Source: Burkholderiales bacterium (GTDB lineage Bacteria > Pseudomonadota > Gammaproteobacteria > Burkholderiales > Burkholderiaceae_C). Taken from it: a DNA stretch of 64,000 nucleotides. A model generated the notes under the pieces. The model saw only the letters and a list, made by a program, of their open reading frames with translations, ran no database searches and was not told the origin of the DNA. A program made the translations under genes and the position numbers. The stretch spans positions 46,045 through 110,044 of the forward strand of contig JACRAY010000028.1 in the NCBI GenBank assembly GCA_016213325.1, read 5' to 3'. The number at the start of each line of letters is the position of its first letter. The stretch's first letter is position 1. Positions 36,750-48,173 of this stretch are shown piece by piece.

Positions 36750-38165
36750 GTGAAGACCGGTTCCTCCGTGGAGTCGCGCAGTTCGATGCTGACCTCCCTG
36801 CTGGACGGTCAGGCGGACGATTGCGTGCTCGCCGATGGTGCGCGGATCGGCATCGTCGGTGGTGGGCCCGCGGGCTCGTTCTTCGCTTACTTCGTTTCGC
36901 GCATGGCCGCATCGACCGGCCTGGGGCTGCGCGTGGACCTTTTTGAGCCGCGCCACTTCACGCACGCCGGCCCGGCCGGCTGCAACCATTGCGGAGGCGT
37001 CGTTTCCGAGTCGCTCGTGCAGCTCCTGGCCGCCGAAGGGATCGTCCTGCCGGCCGGCGTGGTCCAGCGCGGCATCGACACCTACGTTCTCCACATGGAC
37101 GTGGGAGAGGTCTCGATAGAGGCCGCGTCGCTGCAGAAGCGCATCGCGGCGGTGTATCGCGGCAACGGGCCGAGGGAGCCGCCCGGCGCGGAGGTGTGCG
37201 GTTTCGACCGGTTCATGATCGACCTGGCTGCGTCCATGGGGGCGCGCATCCACCGCCAGGCGGTCTCCGGCATCCGGTGGCGCGAAGGGCGGCCGGAGAT
37301 CGTCACCGTCGACGGCAAGTGCAGCACCTATGAACTGGTGGCGGTCGCAGTGGGAGTGAATTCACGCTCGCTGGAGTCGCTCGCGCGCGCAGCCGTGCCG
37401 TATGCGCCCCCTGCCACGATGAAGACCTTCATCTGCGAGTTCCACCTCGGCCGGGAAGCCGTCGAGCAGCACCTGGGCAGCTCGATGCACGTGTTCCTGC
37501 TCGACCTGCCGCGGCTCGAATTCGCCGCGCTGATCCCGAAGGGTGAATTCGCCACGCTCTGCATGCTGGGCCAGGACATCGACGAGGCCCTGGTGGCGCA
37601 GTTCCTGTCGGCGCCGCAGGTTGCCGGCTGCTTCCCGGGCTCGGTCGTGCCGCCGCCGGCGTGCCACTGTTTCCCGCGCATCAACGTTCGCGCGGCGGTG
37701 CAGCCGTATGCGGACCGGATCGTGTGGCTGGGCGACAGCAGCGCCTGCAAGCTGTACAAGGACGGCATCGGCTCGGCCTACAAGACCGCGAAATCGGCGG
37801 CGACGACGGCCGTGTTCCACGGCGTCGCGGCCAGCGACTTCGACCGGCGCTTCCGGCGCGAGTGCGACACGCTCCGGCGGGACAATTCGATCGCGCGGCT
37901 GATCTTCGCCGCGACCAAGCTGATCCAGAAGGCCAAGCCTTTGCGGCATGGGGTGCTTCGCATGGTGCAGCGGGAGCAGGGCCGGCCCGCGCAACGCCGG
38001 CACATGAGCAACATGCTGTGGGACGTGTTCACCGGCAGCGCGCCCTACGGCGACATCCTCTTGCGCTCATGCCATCCCGAATTCCCGGCGCAGTTCGCCT
38101 GGAACCTGGCTGCCGGCAATGCGACAGCGGCCTTGCGGGCCGTGCACAGGAGGTGGCACCCATGA
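36750..38165 (+). CDS. FAD-dependent oxidoreductase, geranylgeranyl-reductase-like
   Basis: A 471-residue flavoprotein. The dinucleotide motif GGGPAG is at residues 37-42, a conserved-looking CNHCGG with Cys78 and Cys81 follows, and an FAD-binding segment near residue 330 (DRIVWLGDSSACKLYKDGIG) matches the GD motif of the group 2 flavoproteins. It resembles geranylgeranyl reductases and FixC-like proteins but the substrate is unknown. There is no signal peptide. The GTG at 36750 gives the longest product; an ATG at 36786 with GGAG upstream is a good alternative. It is the first gene of a four-gene overlapping operon behind an FNR box. Confidence 0.82.
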   Translation: MKTGSSVESRSSMLTSLLDGQADDCVLADGARIGIVGGGPAGSFFAYFVSRMAASTGLGLRVDLFEPRHFTHAGPAGCNHCGGVVSESLVQLLAAEGIVLPAGVVQRGIDTYVLHMDVGEVSIEAASLQKRIAAVYRGNGPREPPGAEVCGFDRFMIDLAASMGARIHRQAVSGIRWREGRPEIVTVDGKCSTYELVAVAVGVNSRSLESLARAAVPYAPPATMKTFICEFHLGREAVEQHLGSSMHVFLLDLPRLEFAALIPKGEFATLCMLGQDIDEALVAQFLSAPQVAGCFPGSVVPPPACHCFPRINVRAAVQPYADRIVWLGDSSACKLYKDGIGSAYKTAKSAATTAVFHGVAASDFDRRFRRECDTLRRDNSIARLIFAATKLIQKAKPLRHGVLRMVQREQGRPAQRRHMSNMLWDVFTGSAPYGDILLRSCHPEFPAQFAWNLAAGNATAALRAVHRRWHP

Positions 38166-38551
38166 ATACCGTCCTCGGCCACACCTACCGCGATGGCGAG
38201 ATCATCGTGAACGAAGGCGAAGTGGGGTCGTGCATGTACGCCATCCAGCGCGGCCGCGTCCAGGTCTGGAAGAAGGGCCGCGAAGGGGAGTTGCCGGTGG
38301 GCGAGCTCGGCACGGGCGAGATCTTCGGCGAGATGGCGGTCTTCGAGCAGGAGGTGCGCTCCGCGACTGTGCGCGCCCTTGGCGAGGCCGTGGTGATGAC
38401 CGTGGACCGGCGGTCCTTCCTGCGGCGCATCCAGGACGACCCGTCGATCGCGTTCCAGCTGGTGCGGATGATGTCGGCCCGGATCCGCCGGCTCAGCTCG
38501 GAAGTGGCACAGCTCAAGCGGGAAGCGGGCTTTCCGGAGAGCCGCCTGTGA
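38162..38551 (+). CDS. Stand-alone cyclic-nucleotide-binding domain protein
   Basis: A 129-residue protein that is little more than one CNB (Crp-like) domain: YRDGEIIVNEGEVGSCMYAI, GRVQVWKKG, then LGTGEIFGEMAVFEQEVRSA with the phosphate-binding-cassette shape FGEMA...RSA. A final helix follows. The DNA-binding HTH of Crp/FNR regulators is absent, so it is probably a sensor or allosteric subunit for its operon partners (inference). The start overlaps the flavoprotein stop (ATGA) and the end overlaps the next gene (GTGA). Confidence 0.82.
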   Translation: MNTVLGHTYRDGEIIVNEGEVGSCMYAIQRGRVQVWKKGREGELPVGELGTGEIFGEMAVFEQEVRSATVRALGEAVVMTVDRRSFLRRIQDDPSIAFQLVRMMSARIRRLSSEVAQLKREAGFPESRL

Positions 38552-40203
38552 ACGGCCAGGTGGCCGGCCCGCTCGCCGCCGCGCTGCTGCAACCGCAGCA
38601 GCAGCGCGCGGTGCCACCCTGCGCTGCATGCGCTGCCGGTACGGACGTGCGGGGCTGGATGGCGCTGGTGGCGCAGCGCCGGAAGCTCGGGCTCGCACCG
38701 GACGAGGCCCTTCGGCAGGCGTTCCAGGCCCTGGCGGCTGTGAACCCGTTCCCGGCGACCCTGGGACGCATCTGCCCCCACCCGTGCGAGGACGCCTGCA
38801 ACCGCGCGGCCCTCGACGGGCCGGTGGCCGTGCATGCGCTCGAGCGTTACCTCGGCGACCGGGCGCTGGCCATGGGCTGGCCACTGCCGGGGCCGGTCGA
38901 TGGGCCCTACCCGGAGTCGATCGGTGTCATAGGCGCCGGGCCCGCGGGGCTCTGCTTCGCGTACCACATGCTGCGGCGCGGCTACCGGGTTTCCGTCTAC
39001 GAACAGGAAGCCCATCCGGGCGGCATGCTCTGGTACGGCATACCGGAGTACCGGTTGCCCGGTACCGTGCTGGAAGCGGAGATCGCCCGGCTGGGAGCGA
39101 TGGGCCTCGACCTGCACCTGGGCACCCGGGTGGCGGACCGCCTCGCTCAGGATCTCATCGACAGGCATGACGCGGTGTTCGTGGGCATCGGCGCCGGGCT
39201 CGGCGCCCGGCTCGGGATTCCCGGGGAGGAGGGCGTGGGCGTCTTGACGGGGGCGGACTACCTCGGGCGGGTGAACCGCGGCGAACCCGTGGCGCTTGAC
39301 CCGCCCGTGATTGTCGTGGGGGGCGGCAACACCGCCATGGACGCGGCGCGGACTGCGCGGCGCGCCGGCTTGCCGGTAACGGTCGCTTATCGCCGAACTC
39401 GCGACGAGATGCCGGCGGCCCCGGGCGAGGTGGAGGACGCGATGGCCGAGGGCGTGGAGTTCCGCTTCCTGTGCGCGCCTGCGGCGTTGCCGAGGCGCGG
39501 TGGATCCATCGAGTCGCTGGTCGTGCAGCAAATGGAGGTCGGCGCGCCGGAGGCGGACGGGCGCAGGGGCATCCGGGCGGTTCCGCATGCATTCGACCGG
39601 TTGCGTTGCGGCACGCTGATTGCTGCCGTGTCGCAGGTGGCCGCCTGGGACGGGCTCTTGGTCGTGCAGGAGCGCCTTGCACGCGACGAACAGGCGGTGG
39701 CGCGGCGCCTGTGGTCCGGGGGTGACGTGCGGCGCCCCGGCATTGCGGGGGAGGCCCTGTCGGCGGGCCGCCGGGCCGCGGAAGACGTGCACTCGCAGCT
39801 TCGAGGGATCCGGCCGCCTGCGGACAGCCCGGTCCCGATACCCATCGACGTGAAGCCGGACCACTATGTGCGGCAGGCGCGCGTCGAGCCCCACGCGAGG
39901 ACGGTCGCGGAGCGGCTCGCGGCGCCTGACAGCGAAGTCGAGGCGACCATGACCGAAGACGAGTTCTTCACCGAGGTCGAACGGTGCTTCTCGTGCGGCA
40001 GCTGCTTCGGTTGTGAGCTCTGCTTCATCTACTGCAACGCCGGCGGGGCGCGGCGGCGCCCGACGCCGGTGCCGGGCGCCTACTTCGAGCTGGATACGTC
40101 GGTCTGCGAAGGCTGCCGCAAGTGCCTGGACCTCTGCCCCTGCGGCTATCTGGTGCCGAGCGCTCAGCCGCTGTTCCGTGGCGCGGGAAGGGCCGGCGGA
40201 TGA
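38548..40203 (+). CDS. GltD-like NAD(P)-linked oxidoreductase with C-terminal 4Fe-4S ferredoxin domain
   Basis: A 551-residue protein. An N-terminal iron-sulfur domain holds Cys25, Cys28, Cys76, Cys80 and Cys84 (ICPHPCEDAC). A GltD-type flavin core follows, with an FAD site (GVIGAGPAGLCFAYHML) and an NAD(P) site (VIVVGGGNTAMDAARTARR). Two 4Fe-4S clusters are predicted at the C-terminus (CFSCGSCFGCELC and CEGCRKCLDLCPCGY). The architecture resembles SfrB/DsrL-like NAD(P)H:acceptor oxidoreductases. It should pass electrons between NAD(P)H and a low-potential partner, probably the operon flavoprotein. The start is a GTG overlapping the CNB gene stop. Confidence 0.85.
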   Translation: MNGQVAGPLAAALLQPQQQRAVPPCAACAAGTDVRGWMALVAQRRKLGLAPDEALRQAFQALAAVNPFPATLGRICPHPCEDACNRAALDGPVAVHALERYLGDRALAMGWPLPGPVDGPYPESIGVIGAGPAGLCFAYHMLRRGYRVSVYEQEAHPGGMLWYGIPEYRLPGTVLEAEIARLGAMGLDLHLGTRVADRLAQDLIDRHDAVFVGIGAGLGARLGIPGEEGVGVLTGADYLGRVNRGEPVALDPPVIVVGGGNTAMDAARTARRAGLPVTVAYRRTRDEMPAAPGEVEDAMAEGVEFRFLCAPAALPRRGGSIESLVVQQMEVGAPEADGRRGIRAVPHAFDRLRCGTLIAAVSQVAAWDGLLVVQERLARDEQAVARRLWSGGDVRRPGIAGEALSAGRRAAEDVHSQLRGIRPPADSPVPIPIDVKPDHYVRQARVEPHARTVAERLAAPDSEVEATMTEDEFFTEVERCFSCGSCFGCELCFIYCNAGGARRRPTPVPGAYFELDTSVCEGCRKCLDLCPCGYLVPSAQPLFRGAGRAGG

Positions 40204-40505
40204 CCCGCCGCCTGCCCTTCACCCGTGAACCCTGGAACTTCCTCATGCGGGCGGGATGCATCGGCGTCTACGCCGCGGGTTTCTCCGGCGCCGCGGGGCT
40301 GCTGCCGCGCCCGTTCGCGGCGCCCGCGGTGGGCATTGCCCTGTTCGTGCTCGGGGCGCACACGATCGAACTCGCCGTGCTGCGGCGGCACCTGGGCCTC
40401 TATCAGGGCCCGGCCGCGAAGTCCGTGGCACTCGCATTGCTGTTCGGTTCGCTGCACTGGTTTCCGCTGCTCGAACTGCAGCGAACGCGCGAGCCGCCCG
40501 CGTGA
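40200..40505 (+). CDS. Small integral membrane protein
   Basis: A 101-residue protein with three predicted membrane helices (about residues 15-35, 40-60 and 73-92; AGCIGVYAAGFSGAAGLLP is the first). I do not recognise the family with certainty; it is a little like DUF1145 proteins. The ATG overlaps the stop of the oxidoreductase-ferredoxin gene (ATGA), so it is the fourth and last gene of the redox operon and may anchor the complex to the membrane (inference). It converges on the URC4-like gene with 14 bp between. Confidence 0.7.
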   Translation: MTRRLPFTREPWNFLMRAGCIGVYAAGFSGAAGLLPRPFAAPAVGIALFVLGAHTIELAVLRRHLGLYQGPAAKSVALALLFGSLHWFPLLELQRTREPPA

Positions 40506-40519
40506 CGGCGGCTTGCCCT

Positions 40520-41784
40520 TCAGAAGAGGGTGCCGTCGCTCGCCACCTGCAGCGGCGGCAGCCCGCCGCGCAGGCGCTCGGCCAGTTCGCGCCCGGCCGC
40601 CCAGCTGCCGCCTTCCAGTACGCTCGCCAGCGGCAGGCTGGATTCGTCCAGGTGCAGCTGGCGCCGTACGCTCTCGGCTACTTCGTCCATCAGCGCGACG
40701 GTCATGGCGCGCCATTCCACCACGATTTCGTCGCCCGGCTGCCAGACCTGGCGGGTGGCGGATTCATCCTTGATTCGCAGCACGCCGGTGTCGACCAGCA
40801 GCCCGCCGTTGCGGTATTCGGGCAGGGCGGTCAGCTGGTCGAGCCGTTCCACCGTCACGCCGCCCCAGGCGAAAGGTTCCAGCAGCGAGTACGTCAGCCA
40901 CTGCGAGAGCTTGTGGAAGGGCACCCAGCCCGCCGTCAGGCCCTCGCCGCGCACCGCCGCATGCCGCCAGCAGTCGCCCAGCGGGATGCCGGCAATGGCG
41001 TTGCCGGCCGGCCAGATGCCCGCGAACCCCATCAGCACGTGCGACAGGATGTCATGGGCGTTGACCTCGGCCGTGCGCGGAACGTCGGGGCCCGCGGCAT
41101 TGGCCAGCAGGTCGAACAGGCCGGCGGGCCGCGGATCTTCGGTGCCGAAGAACCCGGGCTGCTCCGCCATCACTTCGCCCAGGCGGCGCATCAGCACGGC
41201 GCGCCCCTCCAGGCCGACCAGCGGGTTGAGCTCCGTCACCTGGAACGCATTGGCCAGGTGGTCGGTGACCAGCGCCCGCAGGCCCGTCGAGTCGGCCTGC
41301 AGCGGCTTGTCCTTGCGGCTGGAAAAGAGGCCCGCGGTAAAAGCATGGAAGCTCGCGACGGCGAGGCCTTCGGACCGCGAGAGTTCAATGCCCGTGGCCG
41401 GCTCCACGTACTTCCAGCCGGCGCCCGCGCCCGCATCGAGCAGCACGCTCGCCACGGCCAGGTCGACCATCGCGCGTGCGCGCTCCTGGTGCGACAGCGG
41501 CTGCAGCAGCGCGTCGAGCTGGGCCTTGCGGTCCACCCCGCCCGCGCCGAAGTGGCGCCAGCGGCTGTGGAAGGGCACGTGCAGCCTGGGGTAGCGCTTG
41601 CGCGTCGCCTCGACGACGGCGCCGGCCGCCGTATCGATCACGCCGTCATCCACCACGAACCAGCGCGACTCGCCGTGGCGCGCACGCGTCAACAGTTGCC
41701 GGCAGCGTTCGCGCACGGCAACCGTGGTGCGCAGCTCGGCGACCGCGGCTTCGGCCTGCTCGCGCGTTGGGGAAGTGTGCAGGT

Positions 41785-41788
<4 letters not shown>
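40520..41788 (-). CDS. URC4/Urg3 family uracil-catabolism protein (DUF1688)
   Basis: A 422-residue protein of the URC4/urg3 (DUF1688) family. Features are YPRLHVPFHSRWRHFGAGG, SRSEGLAVASFHAFTAGLFS and WVPFHKLSQWLTYSLLEPF. In the yeast Lachancea kluyveri URC4 is required for the reductive-independent URC route of uracil degradation; its exact reaction is not firmly settled. The start ATG overlaps the URC1-like stop (ATGA). upp, the entry enzyme, lies on the same strand beyond the redox operon. Confidence 0.88.
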
Positions 41789-43035
<1,247 letters not shown>

Positions 43036-43088
43036 GGTGTCAATGTACCGCGATGGATGCCGGGTCGGGCCCAGCTGGCAACCGAGGT

Positions 43089-44597
43089 TTACCGCTTGCC
43101 GCCGAGCAGGCTCCCCAGCACCCCGCGCACGATCTCGCGGCCGACGCTGCTGCCGATGGTGCGCACGGCTGACTTGGCCGCGGCTTCCAGCATGCCTTCC
43201 CTGCGGCCGCCGCGGGGGCCGGTGGAGCCGAACAGGATGTCGCCCAGGCCGCCCATAGAGGGGCCGGTGGCCTTGCCGGTAGGGCCGGCGCCACCCGAGG
43301 AGTTGGCCGACGGCTCTTCGGCGGCGCGGACCTTCAGCTTCTCGTAGGCCGAGTCGCGGTCGACCGTTTTCTCGTAGACGCCCGCAACGATCGAGTTGGC
43401 CAGCAGCACCTTGCGCTGCTCGGGCGTGATCGGGCCGAGCTGGCTGCCGGGCGGCAGCACGTAAGTGCGGTCAGTCGGCGTCGGCCGGCCTTTCTCGTCG
43501 AGCAGGCTGATGAGCGCCTCGCCCACGGCCAGCTCGGTGATGGCCGACTCGATGTCCAGCCCTTCGCGGGGCCGCATCGTTTCGGCGGTGGCCTTTACGG
43601 CCTTCTGGTCGCGCGGCGTGAAAGCGCGCAAGGCATGCTGCACCCGGTTACCCAGCTGGCCCAGCACCGAGTCGGGGATGTCCAGCGGGTTCTGCGTCAC
43701 GAAGTAGACCCCGACGCCCTTGGACCGGACCAGCCGCACGACCAGCTCGATGCGGTCGACCAGCGCCTTGGGTGCGTCGTCGAACAGCAGGTGCGCCTCG
43801 TCGAAGAAGAACACCAGCTTGGGTTTTTCGGGGTCGCCGATCTCGGGCAGCTGCTCGAACAGTTCGGACAGCAGCCACAGCAGGAAGGTCGCATACAGCC
43901 GCGGCGCGCCCAGCAGCTTGTCGGCGGCCAGGATGTTGACGATACCGTGCCCCTTGGCATCGGTCTGGATGAAGTCGGCGATGTTGAGCATGGGCTCGCC
44001 GAAGAACTTGTTGCCGCCCTGCGAGTCGATCTGCAGCAGGCCGCGCTGGATGGCGCCCACGCTGGCCGAGCTGACGTTGCCGTATTCGGTGGTGAACTGG
44101 CTTGCGTTGTCGCCCACGTACTGCAGCATCGCGCGCAGGTCCTTCAGGTCGAGCAGCAGCATGCCGTTGGCATCGGCCACGCGGAACACGATCTGCAGCA
44201 CGCCGGCCTGCGTGTCGTTCAGGTTGAGCATGCGCGCAAGCAAGAGCGGCCCCATGTCGGACACCGTGGCGCGCACGGGGTGGCCCTGTTCGCCGAACAC
44301 GTCCCACAGCGTCACCGGCACGGCAGCGGGCACCGGCTCGGGCAGGCCGCGTTCCTTGATGACGGCGGCGAGCTTGCCCGTGATGTTGCCCGGCTGGCTG
44401 ATGCCCGTGAGGTCACCCTTTACATCCGCCATGAAAACCGGCACCCCGATGCGCGAAAAACTCTCGGCCAGGGTCTGCAGTGTCACGGTCTTGCCGGTCC
44501 CGGTGGCGCCGGTGACCAGCCCATGGCGATTGGCCAGGCCCGGCAGCAGGTGGCTTTCGCCCCTGGCGTTCTTTGCGATGAGGAGGGGTTGTGCCAT
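43089..44597 (-). CDS. HerA-like helicase domain protein (DUF853)
   Basis: A 502-residue ATPase. It starts [10 protein letters not shown], with Walker [11 protein letters not shown] at about residues 33-42, Walker [16 protein letters not shown], and [20 protein letters not shown] near the sensor region. The C-terminus is Gly-rich. DUF853/YjgR proteins are related to the HerA-FtsK motor family; their cellular role is unproven. It is divergent from the yebC operon with a 66-bp gap. Confidence 0.9.
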   Translation of the reverse strand: MAQPLLIAKNARGESHLLPGLANRHGLVTGATGTGKTVTLQTLAESFSRIGVPVFMADVKGDLTGISQPGNITGKLAAVIKERGLPEPVPAAVPVTLWDVFGEQGHPVRATVSDMGPLLLARMLNLNDTQAGVLQIVFRVADANGMLLLDLKDLRAMLQYVGDNASQFTTEYGNVSSASVGAIQRGLLQIDSQGGNKFFGEPMLNIADFIQTDAKGHGIVNILAADKLLGAPRLYATFLLWLLSELFEQLPEIGDPEKPKLVFFFDEAHLLFDDAPKALVDRIELVVRLVRSKGVGVYFVTQNPLDIPDSVLGQLGNRVQHALRAFTPRDQKAVKATAETMRPREGLDIESAITELAVGEALISLLDEKGRPTPTDRTYVLPPGSQLGPITPEQRKVLLANSIVAGVYEKTVDRDSAYEKLKVRAAEEPSANSSGGAGPTGKATGPSMGGLGDILFGSTGPRGGRREGMLEAAAKSAVRTIGSSVGREIVRGVLGSLLGGKR

Positions 44598-44663
44598 GTC
44601 ACCAAAAAGTAGAATGCGAGTCGAAACACTATAGCAACGCAAGCGCAAACAAGGATCGAAGAA

Positions 44664-45389
44664 GTGGCCGGACACAGCAAATGGGCGAACATCCAGCACC
44701 GCAAGGGGCGCCAGGACGAAAAGCGGGGCAAGGTATGGACCCGCTGCATCCGCGAGATCATGGTGGCGGCGCGGCAGGGTGGCGGTGACCTCGCCATCAA
44801 CCCGCGCCTGAGGCTGGCGGTGGACAAGGCCAAGGCCGCCAACATGCCGGCCGACACCATCAAGCGCAACATCGACAAGGCCACCGGCAACCTCGAAGGC
44901 GTGCAGTACGAGGAAATCCGCTACGAGGGCTACGGCATCGGCGGCGCGGCCATCATCGTGGACACCATGACCGACAACAAGGTGCGCACGGTGGCCGAAG
45001 TGCGGCACATATTCAGCAAGCTGGGCGGCAACATGGGAACGGAAGGCTCGGTGGCCTTCCAGTTCAGGCATTGCGGCCAGCTGGTGCTGGCGCCGGGCGC
45101 CAGCGAGGACAAGGTGATGGAAGTCGCGCTGGAGGCCGGCGCCGAAGACGTCATTGCGCAGGAAGACGGCTCCATCGAGGTGATCACCTCGCCCGCCGAC
45201 TTCGAGGCGGTTAAGAACGCTCTGGAAGCCGCGGGGCTCAAGCCCGACGTCGCCGAAGTGACGATGAGGCCCGAGAACACGATCGAGCTCGCCGGCGAGG
45301 ACGGCGCGCGCATGCAGAAGATCCTGGACGCCCTGGAAGACCTGGACGACGTGCAAGAGGTCTACCACAACGCCGAAATCACCGAATGA
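44664..45389 (+). CDS. yebC: YebC/PmpR family (TACO1-like) translational/transcriptional regulator
   Basis: A 241-residue protein starting at a GTG (the family opening [18 protein letters not shown] fixes it). It has the three-domain YebC fold, including [19 protein letters not shown] and [14 protein letters not shown]. Family members act on transcription or help ribosomes through polyproline stretches. A TAGAAT hexamer at 44610-44615 may be the operon promoter. The purD start overlaps its stop (ATGA). Confidence 0.95.
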   Translation: MAGHSKWANIQHRKGRQDEKRGKVWTRCIREIMVAARQGGGDLAINPRLRLAVDKAKAANMPADTIKRNIDKATGNLEGVQYEEIRYEGYGIGGAAIIVDTMTDNKVRTVAEVRHIFSKLGGNMGTEGSVAFQFRHCGQLVLAPGASEDKVMEVALEAGAEDVIAQEDGSIEVITSPADFEAVKNALEAAGLKPDVAEVTMRPENTIELAGEDGARMQKILDALEDLDDVQEVYHNAEITE

Positions 45390-46666
45390 AAGTCCTCGTC
45401 ATCGGCGGCGGCGGGCGCGAGCACGCCCTGGCCTGGAAGATCGCCCAGTCGCCCAAGGTGCAGGCGGTGTACGTGGCGCCGGGCAACGGGGGCACGGCGC
45501 TCGATGCGCGGCTGGAGAACGTGCCCATCACCGACCTGAAGGAACTGCGCGACTGGGCCATCCAGCAGAAGATCGCACTCACGGTGGTCGGCCCCGAAGC
45601 GCCGCTGGCGGCGGGCGTGGTCGACGACTTCCGCGCCCACGGCCTGCGCATCTTCGGGCCTACCAGGGCCGCGGCCCAGCTCGAAAGCTCCAAGGCGTTT
45701 GCCAAGGCTTTCATGAAGCGCCACCACATCCCGACCGCGGAGTACGAGACCTTCTCCGACCCGGCCGAGGCGCACGCGTACATCGACCGCAAGGGCGCAC
45801 CCATCGTCGTCAAGGCCGACGGGCTGGCCGCCGGCAAGGGCGTGGTGGTGGCGATGACGGCGCAAGAGGCGCACGAAGCCGTCGACTTCATGCTGCTGGA
45901 CAACAAGCTGGGCGTCGCGCACAACGAAGGCGGCGCCCGCGTGGTGGTCGAGGAGTTCCTGCAGGGCGAGGAAGCCAGCTTCATCGTGCTGTGCGACGGC
46001 CGCACGGTCACGCCGCTGGCCACTTCGCAGGACCACAAGCGCCTGCTCGACGACGACCAGGGCCCCAACACCGGCGGCATGGGCGCCTATTCGCCGGCGC
46101 CGGTGGTCACGCCCGAAGTGCACGCGCGCGCCATGCGCGAGATCATCATGCCGACCATCCGCGGCATGGAGCAGGACGGCATCCCGTTCACCGGCTTCCT
46201 GTACGCAGGCCTCATGATCGACAAGGACGGGCACCCGAAGGCGCTGGAATTCAACTGCCGCATGGGCGACCCCGAAACCCAGCCGATCATGATGCGGCTG
46301 AAGAGCGACCTGTTCGACGTGTTCACGCACGCCGCATCCGGCACGCTGGAAGGGGTGGAACTGCAGTGGGACCGCCGGCCCGCGCTGGGCGTGGTGATGG
46401 CGGCCGCGGGCTACCCGATGGACCCGCGCAAGGGCGACGCCATCACCGGCCTGCCGAAAGAGGCCGAAGACGCCATGGTGTTCCATGCCGGCACCACGCC
46501 GCAGGACGGCGGCACCCTCACGTCCGGCGGCCGCGTGCTGTGCGTGACCGCGCTGGCCGACACCGTCAAGGCCGCGCAGCAGAGGGCCTACGAGGTCCTG
46601 CACGGCATCCAGTTCGAAGGCGCGCAGTACCGCCGCGACATCGGCCACCGGGCCGTCAGGGGGTAA
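45386..46666 (+). CDS. purD: Phosphoribosylamine-glycine ligase
   Basis: A 426-residue ATP-grasp enzyme, step two of purine synthesis, forming GAR from phosphoribosylamine and glycine. Its motifs are [16 protein letters not shown] at the start, [18 protein letters not shown] in the ATP site, [20 protein letters not shown], and [11 protein letters not shown] for metal binding. It sits in the yebC-purD-hemF run that is conserved in betaproteobacteria. Confidence 0.98.
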   Translation: MKVLVIGGGGREHALAWKIAQSPKVQAVYVAPGNGGTALDARLENVPITDLKELRDWAIQQKIALTVVGPEAPLAAGVVDDFRAHGLRIFGPTRAAAQLESSKAFAKAFMKRHHIPTAEYETFSDPAEAHAYIDRKGAPIVVKADGLAAGKGVVVAMTAQEAHEAVDFMLLDNKLGVAHNEGGARVVVEEFLQGEEASFIVLCDGRTVTPLATSQDHKRLLDDDQGPNTGGMGAYSPAPVVTPEVHARAMREIIMPTIRGMEQDGIPFTGFLYAGLMIDKDGHPKALEFNCRMGDPETQPIMMRLKSDLFDVFTHAASGTLEGVELQWDRRPALGVVMAAAGYPMDPRKGDAITGLPKEAEDAMVFHAGTTPQDGGTLTSGGRVLCVTALADTVKAAQQRAYEVLHGIQFEGAQYRRDIGHRAVRG

Positions 46667-46671
46667 GCAAC

Positions 46672-47592
46672 ATGGCCGTCGTCACCCGGGTCGACCTCGT
46701 CCGCGAATACCTGCAGGGGCTGCAGCGCAGCATCACCAGCGCCTGCGCCCAGGTCGACGGCACCGAATTCACCGTCGACCGCTGGAAAAAGGGCAAGGGC
46801 GAGACGCTGCAGGGCGACGGCGCCACCATGATCCTGGAAGACAGCAAGGTGTTCGAACGCGCGGGCTGCGGCTTTTCGCACGTGGTGGGCAACCGGCTGC
46901 CGCCTTCGGCCACGCAGAACCGCCCCGCGCTGGTGGGCGCCTCGTTCGAGGCCCTGGGCGTGTCGCTCGTGTTCCACCCGCGCAACCCGTACGCACCCAC
47001 GGTGCACATGAACGTGCGCATGCTCACGGCCACCCCGCAGACCGGCGAGCCCGAGTTCTGGTTCGGCGGCGGCATGGACTTGACGCCGTTCTACGGGTTC
47101 GAGGACGACGCGGTCCACTTCCACACGGTCTGCAAGAACGCGCTGGCGCCGTTCGGCGAAGACAAGTACCCGCGCTTCAAGACCTGGTGCGACGAGTATT
47201 TCTGCCTGAAGCACCGCAACGAGCAGCGCGGCGTGGGCGGCATCTTCTTCGACGACTTCTCCGAGCTCGGCTTCGAGGGCAGCTTCGCGATGCTCCAGTC
47301 GGTGGGCGACGCCTTCGTCGACGCCTACCTGCCCATCCTGAACATCCGCAAGGACCTGCCCTACGGCGAGCGCGAGCGCAGCTTCCAGCTGTACCGCCGC
47401 GGCCGCTACGTCGAGTTCAACCTCGTCTGGGATCGCGGCACGCACTTCGGCCTGCAGTCGGGCGGCCGCACCGAGTCCATCCTGATGTCGATGCCGCCGC
47501 TGGCGGCGTGGGCGTACGAGCGCAAACCCGTGCCGGGCACGCCCGAGGATGACCTGTACCAGAAATTCCTGGTGCGCAAGGACTGGGTTTGA
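46672..47592 (+). CDS. hemF: Oxygen-dependent coproporphyrinogen III oxidase
   Basis: A 306-residue enzyme that converts coproporphyrinogen III to protoporphyrinogen IX with oxygen, in heme synthesis. Signatures are [28 protein letters not shown] and [20 protein letters not shown]. It is the aerobic type, so the organism can make heme with oxygen; the anaerobic hemN is not in this window. Its stop overlaps the nadD start (TTGA). Confidence 0.98.
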   Translation: MAVVTRVDLVREYLQGLQRSITSACAQVDGTEFTVDRWKKGKGETLQGDGATMILEDSKVFERAGCGFSHVVGNRLPPSATQNRPALVGASFEALGVSLVFHPRNPYAPTVHMNVRMLTATPQTGEPEFWFGGGMDLTPFYGFEDDAVHFHTVCKNALAPFGEDKYPRFKTWCDEYFCLKHRNEQRGVGGIFFDDFSELGFEGSFAMLQSVGDAFVDAYLPILNIRKDLPYGERERSFQLYRRGRYVEFNLVWDRGTHFGLQSGGRTESILMSMPPLAAWAYERKPVPGTPEDDLYQKFLVRKDWV

Positions 47593-48173
47593 CGCAACGG
47601 CGCGTGGGCATGTTCGGCGGCGCCTTCGACCCGCCGCATCGCGCGCACCGGGCGCTGGCTAAGGCAGGCCTGGAGCAACTGCGGCTGGACGAGCTGCGCG
47701 TTTTCCCGACGGGCGAGGCGTGGCACAAGGACCGCCCGCTCACGCCGGCCGTGCACCGGCTGGCGATGGCCAGGCTGGCTTTCGAAGGACTGCCGCGCCT
47801 GGTGGTCGACGACCGCGAACTCAGGCGCAGCGGCCCCACTTACAGCATCGACACCTTGCGGGAACTGCGCGGCGAGAACCCCGGCGCCGAGCTTTTCCTG
47901 CTGATGGGCGAGGACCAGGCGGGGGGCTTCACACGCTGGCGCGAGTGGGAAGAAATCGCCCGGATGGCCACGCTGGCGGTGGCCGAGCGGCCCCATGCGG
48001 CCGCCGCCGCGCTGCCGCCGCAGGTGCGCTTGCAGCAGCTGGACCTGTCGCCCATGGACCTGAGCGCCTCCGATATCCGCGCCCGGCTGACAGGGGGGCA
48101 GGATGCAAGCCATCTGGTTGACCCGCCAGTTGCCAGCTATATTGACCGACATCACCTTTACTCCGACATCTGA
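47589..48173 (+). CDS. nadD: Nicotinate-nucleotide adenylyltransferase
   Basis: A 194-residue enzyme forming nicotinate adenine dinucleotide from NaMN and ATP. The nucleotidyl-transferase motif [11 protein letters not shown] is at the start and SASDIRARL near the end. The start is the TTG overlapping the hemF stop; an ATG 21 bp downstream would cut into the conserved strand. It is followed by rsfS, as in most bacteria. Confidence 0.95.
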   Translation: MTQRRVGMFGGAFDPPHRAHRALAKAGLEQLRLDELRVFPTGEAWHKDRPLTPAVHRLAMARLAFEGLPRLVVDDRELRRSGPTYSIDTLRELRGENPGAELFLLMGEDQAGGFTRWREWEEIARMATLAVAERPHAAAAALPPQVRLQQLDLSPMDLSASDIRARLTGGQDASHLVDPPVASYIDRHHLYSDI

